DNA of 64,000 nucleotides from Chryseobacterium senegalense (GCA_001403755.1 CYUH01000015.1:846589-910588), one strand, 5' to 3'. Shown: positions 1-8,679, counted from the first letter of the stretch. Program-made: numbers and translations. The notes: generated from the letters alone by a model not told the origin.

Positions 1-170
1 TTTCAGAAGAAAAACTCTTCAGCACTATTTCTGAAAGTCTTGCAGATGTTGAAATGACGGATCACAACAAAGAATTCATCGAAAAAAACATAGAAATCCT
101 CTCTAAAAACCTTCCGGAACTCAAAGTTTTTTTTAAGTCCTATTTGCGGAATCAAGCTTTTAAATGGTAA
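1..170 (+). CDS. C-terminal fragment of an unidentified protein
   Basis: The window opens inside a reading frame that starts at base 3 in phase and ends at TAA 168-170, giving 55 residues that finish in ...NQAFKW. The peptide is charged and looks helical, with no membrane segment. I do not recognise the family from this tail. The next gene starts 126 bases downstream, so it is not obviously in the same operon. Confidence 0.55.
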   Translation, partial: SEEKLFSTISESLADVEMTDHNKEFIEKNIEILSKNLPELKVFFKSYLRNQAFKW

Positions 171-296
171 ATTTTTAGTTTTATTTTCTGTCGTTAAGTC
201 TGTTTAGTTTTAAGTCACACCCTGAAAATTTAGATTGTGTTAATTTTTCTTAATACGCATCTCTTATCATTGTATCAATAAAAAATTAATCCAATT

Positions 297-2540
297 ATGA
301 AAAAGTCAGTTATTTTGGCATCATTGTTAAGCGCAGTATTTGTGAGCGCACAGGTTGATACCACCAGAGTGAGAGATATTGATGAGGTTACTGTTTCTGC
401 AAGTAAAAAGTTACAGAAATTGGTTGATGTACCTGCAACAGTAAATATCATCACTGCAAAAGACATTCAGCAGTTTACCAGTTTTAATGTGGGAGAACTT
501 GCTGCAAGGCAAAAAGGTGTTGATTTTGTGAGAGCCGGTGTTTTAGGAACAGGTATTAATATCCGCGGCTTCAATTCGGCATTTAATTCCAAAAACCTTC
601 AGATTACTGATGACAGAATTTCGACTTTGGTGGCTACAGGTTTGCCTTTTGGTGTTTTCAGTACGGTGATTAAAGAAGATATCGAAAGGGTAGAAATCCT
701 TCTCGGACCCAACGGAACACTGTACGGACCTAATGCTCATAATGGTTTGGTAAATACTTTAAGTAAAAATCCTTTCAAATCTCAGGGTACAACGATTGCT
801 TTGGGAGCAGGAAACCAAAATGTTTTAACCTCCCGAATCCGCCACGCGCAGGCAATAAGTCCTAAAATAGCTTATAAACTTGCTTTCGAACATACGCAGG
901 GAACCGAATTCAATTATACTGATTCAGTTTATGTAAATAACATAGCTTATTCTGAATTGGATCTTGACAGAGATTTCAACAGCACGAAATTCAATTCACA
1001 AGTGAACATGAAGGTGGGCTCACTTTCCGAATTGGTAGCTTATTACGGTCACAGTAACAACAACAATATTGGGGTAACAAGTGCGGGTAGAAATGCAATC
1101 AAAGACTGGAATATCGATGAACTTCAGTTAAAATTCATTCACCCGAGATTCTTTTTAAATTCTATTTACCAATGGAGTAATACAGACGATACTTACGCGA
1201 TGAACCAGAGAACGCAGAATTATGTTTCATTTATCAATGCTGGATTTTCTGATCAGGTGGCAAGAGAAAGATCTTACGATGAACAATGGTTTGGTGCGTC
1301 GCCAACAGCAGGTTTAGCGTTGAAAAGAGGTTCAAGATTCAAGGATGATTCAAAAAGATTTGTTGCTGAAGGTCAGTACAACAATACTTGGGGAGGATTT
1401 ACCTTAATTGGTGGGGTGCAGTTCCAGCGTGATATGGCTTTCACCAAGAATACTTACATGCTCGATTTCGACGGGCCGATTAATGTAAACCAAGTGGGTG
1501 TTTACGGCCAGACAGAATATAAAATTGACGGTTGGGGATTCCTTGCTGCTTTAAGAGTTGATAATCATGATTATTACGGAACAAATCTTCTTCCGAAAGC
1601 GGCAATTACCAAGAAATTAGGTGATGGTACTTTCCGACTTACTTACGGAAAAGGTATGGCTGTTCCATCAATTATGAACCTTGAAGGTTATCTTTTTGGT
1701 GGCTTAATTTTAGGAAATGGTCTTGGATTTACACTTTCCGACGGTACTAAAATCAACCCGCTGGATGTAGAAACGATTAATTCTTTTGAAGTGGGCTACA
1801 AAGGTTCAATTCAGAAAAAATTCTACATTGATGCCAATGCTTACTATAATATGTCGGAAAATTTCATCAGCCCGCTAACACAATTGGCAACTGCCGGAAG
1901 AACGGTTACGCATCGGGGAGATCAGCCACTTGCGCAGATTCCTGGAGCAAATCCCGCTTTTGTCCTTACCTATTCCAATTTTGGAAAAGTTGATACTTAC
2001 GGAGTAGATTTAGGATTGAGTTATTATTTTACTGACGCACTGAAAGGAGTGGTGAATTATTCCTACTTCGGAAGAAAAATGGATAAAAGTGATTTGGCAA
2101 ACGATGGTAATAAGGACGGGAAAGTTTTGGATACCGACTTGCCAATCAACACTCCTGAAAATAAGCTCACAGTAGGATTCAATTATACAACTCCGAAATT
2201 CTTCGGTGGCCTTTACGGAAGATGGGTACAGGATTACGATTTCTTCTCGGGAACTTCTACTGCGGCTAAAACCCAAGATTTAGACGGCAACGGAACCATT
2301 GACATCACAGAAAATTCTTATTACGCACCTTCACGCGTTTGGAATTATGGTGCCCTTGGTGGAATTACAGTGGATATGAACGCGGGTTACAACTTCAATA
2401 ACGGAATGACGATTGGAGCCAATGTTACTAATTTACTGAATGCTGATATCCGCGAATTTGCAGGTTCACCGTTCATCAAAAGACTGGTTTCTTTAGAATT
2501 CAGATACCAACTCGATTTCTTCAACAAAAAAAACAATTAA
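297..2540 (+). CDS. TonB-dependent outer-membrane receptor
   Basis: Encodes 747 residues. A signal peptide (about residues 1-19, ending VSAQ) is followed by a TonB-box-like stretch EVTVSA (30-35), a plug domain (about 45-160, with VPATVNIITAKDIQ and later RVEILLGPNGTLYGPNA) and a long 22-strand-type barrel ending in an aromatic-rich C-terminus. It has no N-terminal carboxypeptidase-like domain and no SusD neighbour, so it resembles a small-ligand receptor rather than a glycan SusC. It lies 12 bases before an alpha/beta hydrolase and a hydroxybutyrate-oxidation cassette on the same strand. By inference the ligand may be a hydroxyacid, its oligomer or an ester; nothing in the sequence proves this. 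The ATG at 297 is right because the signal peptide begins there. Confidence 0.9.
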   Translation: MKKSVILASLLSAVFVSAQVDTTRVRDIDEVTVSASKKLQKLVDVPATVNIITAKDIQQFTSFNVGELAARQKGVDFVRAGVLGTGINIRGFNSAFNSKNLQITDDRISTLVATGLPFGVFSTVIKEDIERVEILLGPNGTLYGPNAHNGLVNTLSKNPFKSQGTTIALGAGNQNVLTSRIRHAQAISPKIAYKLAFEHTQGTEFNYTDSVYVNNIAYSELDLDRDFNSTKFNSQVNMKVGSLSELVAYYGHSNNNNIGVTSAGRNAIKDWNIDELQLKFIHPRFFLNSIYQWSNTDDTYAMNQRTQNYVSFINAGFSDQVARERSYDEQWFGASPTAGLALKRGSRFKDDSKRFVAEGQYNNTWGGFTLIGGVQFQRDMAFTKNTYMLDFDGPINVNQVGVYGQTEYKIDGWGFLAALRVDNHDYYGTNLLPKAAITKKLGDGTFRLTYGKGMAVPSIMNLEGYLFGGLILGNGLGFTLSDGTKINPLDVETINSFEVGYKGSIQKKFYIDANAYYNMSENFISPLTQLATAGRTVTHRGDQPLAQIPGANPAFVLTYSNFGKVDTYGVDLGLSYYFTDALKGVVNYSYFGRKMDKSDLANDGNKDGKVLDTDLPINTPENKLTVGFNYTTPKFFGGLYGRWVQDYDFFSGTSTAAKTQDLDGNGTIDITENSYYAPSRVWNYGALGGITVDMNAGYNFNNGMTIGANVTNLLNADIREFAGSPFIKRLVSLEFRYQLDFFNKKNN

Positions 2541-2552
2541 ATTTTTTCATCG

Positions 2553-3326
2553 ATGGCTTTAGAAACCATTAATGGGATTGATATCGACTATGCCGATGTT
2601 GGAGAAGGTGATGCACTGGTACTTCTGCATGGTTTAGGTTCATCAAAGAAAGACTGGGATTTACAGATCCCGGTCTTATCCCAAAAATTCAGGGTGATTG
2701 CGCCCGATTTCCGTGCTCACGGAAATTCAGAAAGAGTTCCGAAGGAACAGAATGTAGAAATAATGACGGAGGATATTTTTCAACTGATGAAATTTCTGAA
2801 AATCAATAAGGCAAGTTTTATTGGTTTTTCAATGGGAGGTGCGGTTGCCTTTCAAATGGCCCTTTCGCATCCGGAAAATGTCGATAAACTGGTGATTTTA
2901 AATTCCGGGCCGGATTTTAATAATGCAAAAGATTCCGGTGTGGATATATTAGGTGAAAGAACTAAAATCATTAAAGAACAGGGCTTTAATACATTAGCGC
3001 AAACAATTTCCGCAGGAATGTTTCCTGAAGACAAACAGAAAGAATGGCGCGATGAATTTGAACAACGCATTGTAAGCAATGATGAGGACGCTTATCTAAA
3101 AACTTTCGGAGAATTAATGAACTGGGGAATGGGTAAGAAAATTTCAGAAATTCCGCACCAGACTTTAGTAATTGCTTCGGATATGGATTATACTCCGGTT
3201 GAATATAAAAAATCTTATACAGATAAGATGCAGCATGCGAAATTGGTCGTAATTGAAAACTCTCGACATGGAGTCGTGCTCGATCAGGCTGAAAAACTCA
3301 ATGAAGAACTGCTTAAATTTTTGTAA
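2553..3326 (+). CDS. alpha/beta-fold hydrolase (esterase/lactonase-like)
   Basis: Encodes 257 residues with no signal peptide, so it is probably cytoplasmic. It shows the oxyanion HG motif (LLHGLGSS, about 25-31), the nucleophile elbow GFSMGG with Ser93, an acid near Asp212-214 (ASDMD) and a catalytic His at about 239 (SRHG). The length fits 3-oxoadipate enol-lactonase and carboxylesterase relatives. It sits between a TonB receptor and 3-hydroxybutyrate dehydrogenase (4-base gap downstream), which suggests hydrolysis of an ester, lactone or hydroxyacyl oligomer to feed the next step. The exact substrate cannot be read from sequence. Confidence 0.85.
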   Translation: MALETINGIDIDYADVGEGDALVLLHGLGSSKKDWDLQIPVLSQKFRVIAPDFRAHGNSERVPKEQNVEIMTEDIFQLMKFLKINKASFIGFSMGGAVAFQMALSHPENVDKLVILNSGPDFNNAKDSGVDILGERTKIIKEQGFNTLAQTISAGMFPEDKQKEWRDEFEQRIVSNDEDAYLKTFGELMNWGMGKKISEIPHQTLVIASDMDYTPVEYKKSYTDKMQHAKLVVIENSRHGVVLDQAEKLNEELLKFL

Positions 3327-3329
3327 AAA

Positions 3330-4100
3330 ATGAATAAAAATGTTTTAATTACAGGAAGTACAAGCGGAATAGGCTTGGGAATCGCTGAAGCTTTTGCCAA
3401 AAACGGCGACAATATTGTCTTCAACGGTTTGGAAGAAAACGGTGCCGAAATCGCAGCCGATATCGGAACAAAATACGGCGTAAAAACTGCCTTCAAAAAT
3501 TCCAATCTTATGACACCCGAAGGCGTACAGGAATTGGTAGATTTTGCTTACAGTGAACTAGGTTCAGTAGATATTCTTGTCAACAATGCCGGAATTCAGT
3601 ACGTTTCAAAAATTGAAGATTTCCCTCTGGAAAAATACCAGCAGATTATTGCTTTAAATATGAATGCAGTATTTTACGCTTCCAGAGCAGTTTTCAAAAA
3701 GATGAAAGAGCAAAAGTTCGGCAGGATAATCAATGTGTCCTCGGTCCACGGCATTCGCGCTTCAGAATTTAAATCAGCCTACGTCACAGCGAAACATGGG
3801 GTAATTGGCCTCACAAAAGTACTGGCTCTTGAAGGGGCAGAATTTAATATTACTTGCAACGCAATTTGTCCGGGTTACGTAAAAACGCCGCTGGTTGAAG
3901 GTCAGATCAAAGATCAGGCGAAAACCCACCAGATGAGCGAAGATGAGGTTGTGGAAAAAGTAATGTTAAAGAAACAGGCAGTAAAAAGTTTTGTTCCGGT
4001 TGAGAAGTTAGGAGAATTTGCCGTATTTTTATCAGCAGAAAACGCCACAACAGTCTCCGGATCGGTATTTACTTTAGACGGAGGGTGGAGTGCTCAGTAA
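3330..4100 (+). CDS. bdhA: 3-hydroxybutyrate dehydrogenase (SDR family)
   Basis: Encodes 256 residues, the usual classical-SDR length. The nucleotide-binding TGSTSGIG is at residues 8-15, NNAG at 85-88, catalytic Ser at about 138 (VSSVHG) and the Tyr151-x3-Lys155 pair in YVTAK. The segments VSSVHGIRAS and CPGYVKTPLVEGQ are typical of D-3-hydroxybutyrate dehydrogenase. The expected reaction is (R)-3-hydroxybutyrate + NAD+ to acetoacetate + NADH. CoA-transferase genes for acetoacetate activation follow at once, strongly supporting the call. The ATG at 3330 is 4 bases after the previous stop, so the genes are probably co-transcribed. Confidence 0.88.
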   Translation: MNKNVLITGSTSGIGLGIAEAFAKNGDNIVFNGLEENGAEIAADIGTKYGVKTAFKNSNLMTPEGVQELVDFAYSELGSVDILVNNAGIQYVSKIEDFPLEKYQQIIALNMNAVFYASRAVFKKMKEQKFGRIINVSSVHGIRASEFKSAYVTAKHGVIGLTKVLALEGAEFNITCNAICPGYVKTPLVEGQIKDQAKTHQMSEDEVVEKVMLKKQAVKSFVPVEKLGEFAVFLSAENATTVSGSVFTLDGGWSAQ

Positions 4101-4112
4101 TATTTAAAAAAT

Positions 4113-4817
4113 ATGATCGATAAAAGAGTAAAAAATGCCCAGGAGGCCATCCATGGAATTACCGATGGAATGACTTTGATTGTAGGTGGTTTCGGATTAT
4201 CCGGAATTCCGGAAAATTCAATCGCCGAGCTGGTTGCAAGCAATATTTCCGGACTTACCTGTATTTCCAATAATGCGGGAGTCGATGATTTTGGACTTGG
4301 TTTGCTTCTTCAAAAGAAACAAATTAAAAAAATGATCGCATCCTATGTTGGAGAAAATGCGGAGTTCGAAAGACAAATGCTTTCCGGAGAACTGGAAGTG
4401 GAACTGACGCCACAGGGAACTTTAGCGGAAAAATGTCGCGCTGCGCAGCACGGAATTCCGGCGTTCTACACTCCCGCAGGTTACGGAACTGAAGTTGCGG
4501 AAGGGAAGGAAACTAAAGAATTCAATGGTAAAATGCATATACTGGAGTATGCCTACGAAGCAGATTTTTCTATCGTGAAAGCCTGGAAAGGTGATCACGC
4601 AGGGAATTTAATCTTCAGAGGAACTGCACGAAATTTCAATGCGCCAATGGCTGGAGCCGGGAAAATTACCATTGCTGAGGTGGAAGAATTGGTTGAGCCT
4701 GGAGAACTTGATCCTAACCAGATTCATATCCCGGGAATTATGGTTCAGCGGATTTTCCAGGGAGAAAAATTTGAAAAAAGAATAGAGCAACGTACAACCC
4801 GAAAAAGAGAATCATAA
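4113..4817 (+). CDS. scoA: 3-oxoacid (succinyl-CoA:acetoacetate) CoA-transferase subunit A
   Basis: Encodes 234 residues. The family I CoA-transferase alpha signature [11 protein letters not shown] is at residues 25-35, followed by SNNAG and the C-terminal [13 protein letters not shown] segment. It pairs with subunit B, whose ATG overlaps this gene's TAA stop (TAATG at 4815-4819), an arrangement that suits translational coupling of a heteromeric enzyme. Role: acetoacetate + succinyl-CoA to acetoacetyl-CoA + succinate. Substrate choice is inferred from the adjacent hydroxybutyrate dehydrogenase. No thiolase gene is present nearby. Confidence 0.9.
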   Translation: MIDKRVKNAQEAIHGITDGMTLIVGGFGLSGIPENSIAELVASNISGLTCISNNAGVDDFGLGLLLQKKQIKKMIASYVGENAEFERQMLSGELEVELTPQGTLAEKCRAAQHGIPAFYTPAGYGTEVAEGKETKEFNGKMHILEYAYEADFSIVKAWKGDHAGNLIFRGTARNFNAPMAGAGKITIAEVEELVEPGELDPNQIHIPGIMVQRIFQGEKFEKRIEQRTTRKRES

Positions 4818-5470
4818 TGCTAACAAAAGAACAGATCGCACAGCGAATTTCAAAAGAAGTTAAGGACCGTTATTATGTAAATCTCGGGATCGGAATTCCT
4901 ACCTTGGTCGCAAACTACGTTCCGCAGGATATTTCTGTGGAATTCCAAAGTGAAAATGGCGTTTTGGGAATGGGGCCTTTTCCCTATGAAGGCGAAGAGG
5001 ATCCGGACTTGATTAATGCTGGAAAGCAAACCATAACCACACTTCTAGGTGCTTCTTTTTTCGATTCAGCATTTAGTTTTGGGATGATCCGCAGCCAAAA
5101 AGTGGATCTCACTATTCTTGGAGCGATGGAAGTATCAGAAAATGGTGATATTGCAAACTGGAAAATTCCTGGAAAAAAGGTGAAGGGAATGGGTGGTGCA
5201 ATGGATTTGGTAGCGTCTGCAGAAAATATCATCGTTGCGATGATGCATGTAAACAAAGCAGGTGAAAGTAAAATTCTGAAAAAATGTACCCTTCCTTTAA
5301 CGGGCGTCGGCTGCGTGAAAAAAGTGGTAACCGAACTTGCTGTGATGGATGTAACGCCGAATGGTTTTAAACTTCTAGAGCGCGCTCCTGGAGTTTCCGT
5401 GGAAGATATCGTGAAAGCTACAGAAGCTGATTTAATCATTGAAGGAGAAATTCCGGAGATGGTTTTCTAA
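4817..5470 (+). CDS. scoB: 3-oxoacid CoA-transferase subunit B
   Basis: Encodes 217 residues. The catalytic glutamate lies in the SENG motif (Glu46), preceded by VNLGIGIPTLVANY and followed by GVLGMGPFP, which is diagnostic of the beta subunit that carries the covalent glutamyl-CoA intermediate. It overlaps subunit A by one base. This is the last gene of the locus; downstream lies a 320-base spacer with a bidirectional terminator at about 5736-5768. Confidence 0.92.
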   Translation: MLTKEQIAQRISKEVKDRYYVNLGIGIPTLVANYVPQDISVEFQSENGVLGMGPFPYEGEEDPDLINAGKQTITTLLGASFFDSAFSFGMIRSQKVDLTILGAMEVSENGDIANWKIPGKKVKGMGGAMDLVASAENIIVAMMHVNKAGESKILKKCTLPLTGVGCVKKVVTELAVMDVTPNGFKLLERAPGVSVEDIVKATEADLIIEGEIPEMVF

Positions 5471-5735
5471 GAGTATACATATTTTAATTTTCAATTTTTA
5501 AGAAAAGCGTAGATTTTATCTGGGCTTTCTTATTTAATGGATAAGATAAGAAAAATTAAATTAAATCTCTATTATCTTTAAAAAGAAATTTTTTTTCTAG
5601 GTGAAATATTATTAGAAATGCAGGATTTTAGCAACAAAATTGTAGCAACAAAATTAATCTTCTTTCTAGTCTCAGCACTGCTTTTTTTTGAATCGAAATC
5701 ACTAAAATTTATCTTATAAAGCCAGCGCAGAAAAA
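5471..5735. other. non-coding spacer with short repeats
   Basis: No credible gene in this AT-rich stretch. It holds an 8-base inverted repeat TTTCTTAT / ATAAGAAA (about 5526-5533 and 5546-5553) and a direct 14-base repeat, TAGCAACAAAATTG then TAGCAACAAAATTA, at about 5629-5656. I see no Bacteroidota -7 element facing either flanking gene. Confidence 0.5.
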
Positions 5736-5768
5736 AAAATCCTCTTCCATTGCGGAAAAGGATTTTCT
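5736..5768. terminator. bidirectional intrinsic terminator between scoB and the hydrolase gene
   Basis: The stem AATCCTcTTCC / GGAAaAGGATT has a 5-base loop. It is flanked by an A-run on the left and T-rich bases on the right, so it can end the scoB transcript (+) and the convergent hydrolase transcript (-). Confidence 0.75.
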
Positions 5769-5790
5769 TTACATTATTTCTACAAAGATC

Positions 5791-6534
5791 TTATTTTAAA
5801 ATCTCTTTCAAAAATAACAGCGTGTGATTCCATGCTCTTTTCGCCATTATTGGATTATAATCGGGCGATTCAGGATTTGTAAAAGTGTGTTTCGAATTCG
5901 CGTAAGTGATGATTTGCCAATCAGCTTTTCCCTCATTCATTTCTTTTACGAGATTGTGGTAATCTTCCGCCGTTACGCTTTCATCATCAGCGGGATGTTC
6001 TACTAAAATTTTGGCCTTCAGCTCCTCATTTTTCCGCTGCGGATTTTTCGCTAATCCTCCATGAATGGACACAAATCCCGCAGCAGGCAATTTCCCTCTT
6101 GCAGCTTCCAAGGCACCGGTTCCTCCGAAACAGTAGCCGATGATGGCTATTTTTTCAGGGATTGCACCATGTTTTTTTAGTTGGTTCAATGCCAGTGCAA
6201 TTCTTTTTTGATAGTCAGCAAAATTTTCTTTGTAATATCCGGCTGTTTTTGCCGCTGTAGCATTATCCGAAGGGATGTTTCCTTCACCATAGATATCGGC
6301 AATAAATGCAATATACCCTTCTTTTTCTAAATCTAAAGCAGCAGTTTTTGCTTCATTGTCAATTCCTTTCCACGCGGGTAAAATGAGAACTCCGGGAAGT
6401 TTTTTTCCGTTGTTGGAAGTTACCAAACCATTCAGTTTTTGTTTGCCATCTTGATAGGAAACAGGTTTTAGTTGTTGACTAAATAGAGTTCCCGAAAATG
6501 CGATTGCAACGGTTAATAATAAGGATCGTATCAT
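5791..6534 (-). CDS. secreted dienelactone hydrolase family protein
   Basis: Encodes 247 residues with a signal peptide (about 1-19, ending LFSQ). The dienelactone-hydrolase nucleophile is a cysteine in GYCFGG (Cys135); Asp183 or Asp184 (HPADDES) and His216 (NSKHTF) complete the usual Cys-Asp-His triad. The family hydrolyses dienelactones and other activated esters. The export signal suggests work in the periplasm, not in aromatic catabolism in the cytosol. It is a single gene, divergent from the cupin gene. Its substrate is unknown. Confidence 0.85.
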   Translation of the reverse strand: MIRSLLLTVAIAFSGTLFSQQLKPVSYQDGKQKLNGLVTSNNGKKLPGVLILPAWKGIDNEAKTAALDLEKEGYIAFIADIYGEGNIPSDNATAAKTAGYYKENFADYQKRIALALNQLKKHGAIPEKIAIIGYCFGGTGALEAARGKLPAAGFVSIHGGLAKNPQRKNEELKAKILVEHPADDESVTAEDYHNLVKEMNEGKADWQIITYANSKHTFTNPESPDYNPIMAKRAWNHTLLFLKEILK

Positions 6535-6637
6535 TTTTGTGATTTTTATTAGTTCAAATTTACAAATAAAAATAAAGATAAATTACTTGTTTAATTTAAT
6601 ATTTACCGTCGTATTTCATCGAAATGAAAGATAATCG

Positions 6638-6645
6638 TAATTTTG
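6638..6645 (+). promoter_or_regulatory. -7 promoter element for the cupin gene
   Basis: TAATTTTG matches the Bacteroidota -7 consensus TAnnTTTG, 21 bases before the cupin ATG. The -33 element is weak (TATTTC). Confidence 0.5.
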
Positions 6646-6666
6646 AAATACTAAAAAATCAAGAAA

Positions 6667-7026
6667 ATGCCAAAATATAAAATTCAAAAATCACCTTTTG
6701 TGGTTCCTACTACTGATGGTAAGCTGATTGAAGAAATCTGGGGAAACTCCACCGGAAATTCAAATATTTCCATTGCGCACATGGTAGCACCACCGAATTG
6801 GAGCGAACCGCATCAAACGCCGGAATTTGATGAATTTACCTACATAATAAAAGGGAAAAAACAGTTTGAAATTGATGGCGAAACCCTTGTTTTGGAGGCC
6901 GGACAAAGCATTTTGATTGAAAAAGGCGCAAGAATCCGTTACAGCAATCCTTTTGCAGAGTCCTGCGAATATTTGGCGATTTGTTTGCCTGCTTTTTCGA
7001 TGGAGCTGGTAAATCGTGACGAATGA
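6667..7026 (+). CDS. small single-domain cupin protein
   Basis: Encodes 119 residues forming one cupin barrel. The first conserved region is WSEPHQTPEFDEFTYIIKG (about 40-58) and the second is AGQSILIEKGARIRY. The metal-binding set looks incomplete: there is a His and acidic residues but not the full HxH...E...H pattern, so metal binding and catalysis are uncertain. No signal peptide. It is monocistronic, with its own -7 box upstream and the cobalamin riboswitch downstream. Function unknown. Confidence 0.8.
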   Translation: MPKYKIQKSPFVVPTTDGKLIEEIWGNSTGNSNISIAHMVAPPNWSEPHQTPEFDEFTYIIKGKKQFEIDGETLVLEAGQSILIEKGARIRYSNPFAESCEYLAICLPAFSMELVNRDE

Positions 7027-7135
7027 AAAAATACCGTGTTTTTACAAATTTATTGTTGTATGGTGAAGTGCGCTATTGGAAATGATAAATGTCACTTTTT
7101 AATTCTTTAATTTAAAGATATATTTGCCGCTTGAT

Positions 7136-7300
7136 AAAGTAAGGTTGTAATCTGAATTTTCAGAAAACATTAATAGGGAATCAAGTTGAAATCTTGAGCT
7201 GTACCCGCAACTGTATGCCATCAATAGTATTGTTATTTTTGTGTCACTGATTGGAAATCGGGAAGGCCAACAATTACTAAGCAAGCCAGGAGACCTGCCT
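7136..7300 (+). promoter_or_regulatory. cobalamin riboswitch
   Basis: Contains the diagnostic core of the cobalamin aptamer in order: GGGAAT, a P4 stem TCAAG-TTGAAAT-CTTGA, GAGCTG, CCCGCAACTGT, a variable arm, and the B12-box GCCAGGAGACCTGCC ending near 7299. AGGT near 7141 can pair with ACCT in the B12 box to close the aptamer. A hairpin ATCTCTT / AAGAGAT with an 8-base loop follows at about 7314-7335, then a U-rich leader up to the ATG at 7444. It faces the LRR protein gene; no other reading frame lies between. Whether it acts on termination or translation is not clear, since I see no strong intrinsic terminator. Confidence 0.9.
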
Positions 7301-7443
7301 ATTTTTTATTATACATCTCTTCGGGAAAAAAGAGATATTGATTTGGTAAAGCGTTCTTTGTTTTATCGTGTTGTCTTTTTGTGTAAAGGCTTTTTCAATT
7401 TCTTTTTTTTCTCTTTTTTTTGGAATAATTAAATTTTAGAAAT

Positions 7444-8544
7444 ATGAAAAAAGCATTACTGTTCTTATTCGTCGGAGGTTTCTTTTCGGCACAAAATGTA
7501 CAGTTTACTGACATTAATCTTAAAAAAGCAATCATCAAAGCTTATCCAGAAGTTGATGCCGATAAAGACGGCGAAATCTCTTTTGAAGAGGCAAAAAGAT
7601 TAACTTCAATCAGGAATCTATCCAGCTTTCCATCGATAACAAACGCCAATGGAATTGAAGCTTTTACCAATCTTACCGAGCTTGATTTAGGACAGAAAGA
7701 TTTAACCTCGATTGATGTTTCCGCGAATACAAAATTAGTTACTCTTAATCTTCGGCAAAATAAACTGCAAGGATCTTTAAATGTAAGTAATTTGTCAAAG
7801 CTGAAAACTTTAGAGCTAAATAAAAATGAATTGACAGAAGTAATTTTGCCTCAAAGTGGAAACTTGGAAGTTTTGTACTGCAATGAAAATAAATTGACCG
7901 AGTTAAATGTTACCAATCTTCCAAATCTTAAAAAATTATTTCTGGTCAGTAATTCGATATTTACGTTAGATTTATCCCAAAACCTTTTATTGGATCGCCT
8001 TCATCTCGACAATAATAAATTGGTTAATCTTAATCTTGAAAATCTTTGCAAGTTGAATTGGTTTTCTGTGAATAATAATTTGCTTACCACAATTACTTTT
8101 TCTAATAATCCTTTATTAAAAACTATTTTTGCACAAAATAATAGGTTAGAATCATTGAATTTTCAAGATGGTTTTGCAAACGCTTTGACGATGGTAAATA
8201 TTACCGGAAATTTGGGTTTTACTAAAATTATTAAAGATTGTAGTGATACTTTTCCCGTAATTATTGTAAATGTAGAAGATAATTGTTCCGAATTAGGAGT
8301 GAACATCTCACCACGAAAGGTACTGGAAATTTATCCTAATCCGGCTTTAGAAAACCTATATTTTTCTGATTCTGTTTTTGTGGAAAATTACAGCATTTTC
8401 GATGCAGAAGGTAAACAGGTCATTTCGAAAAATTTGAACAGAGATGTGAAACTTATTTCGGTTGAGTTTTTATCAAAAGGCGTCTTTACTTTATGTGTTC
8501 GAACAAGGAATGGAGAAGTGATTCATCGTTTCTTGAAAAAATAA
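7444..8544 (+). CDS. T9SS-sorted leucine-rich-repeat surface protein with EF-hand-like loop
   Basis: Encodes 366 residues. In order: signal peptide (1-17, ending FSAQ); a short helical region with a canonical calcium-type loop DADKDGEISFEE (Asp38, Asp40, Asp42, Glu49); about eight leucine-rich repeats of about 21 residues (roughly 77-260, e.g. LTELDLGQKDLTSIDVS); and a C-terminal type A T9SS sorting domain (about 295-366, with IYPNPALENLYF and a final KGVFTLCV...HRFLKK). The protein should be exported by Sec, then carried across the outer membrane by the type IX system and attached or released at the surface. A cobalamin riboswitch directly upstream implies expression when B12 is scarce. LRR proteins bind other molecules; a role in corrinoid capture is inference only. 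Confidence 0.88.
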   Translation: MKKALLFLFVGGFFSAQNVQFTDINLKKAIIKAYPEVDADKDGEISFEEAKRLTSIRNLSSFPSITNANGIEAFTNLTELDLGQKDLTSIDVSANTKLVTLNLRQNKLQGSLNVSNLSKLKTLELNKNELTEVILPQSGNLEVLYCNENKLTELNVTNLPNLKKLFLVSNSIFTLDLSQNLLLDRLHLDNNKLVNLNLENLCKLNWFSVNNNLLTTITFSNNPLLKTIFAQNNRLESLNFQDGFANALTMVNITGNLGFTKIIKDCSDTFPVIIVNVEDNCSELGVNISPRKVLEIYPNPALENLYFSDSVFVENYSIFDAEGKQVISKNLNRDVKLISVEFLSKGVFTLCVRTRNGEVIHRFLKK

Positions 8545-8551
8545 AAGCCAA

Positions 8552-8592
8552 AAAAACGTGGTTTTATATTGTCATGAAACCACGTTTTTTTT
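8552..8592 (+). terminator. intrinsic terminator after the LRR gene
   Basis: The perfect stem AAAACGTGGTTT / AAACCACGTTTT, with a 12-base loop and followed by a T-run, begins 8 bases after the LRR stop codon. Confidence 0.85.
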
Positions 8593-8679
8593 ACAACTTT
8601 CCCTAAAATTTGTGGGTGAAAATTGGTTGTAAATTTTTAGAATATCAACACGTCAACTGGAAGATTAAAACGCAATCAT

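Noticed and set aside
7241..7432. A 63-codon frame after the cupin gene
   Set aside because: It lies within the cobalamin aptamer and its expression platform, and starts in the middle of the aptamer.
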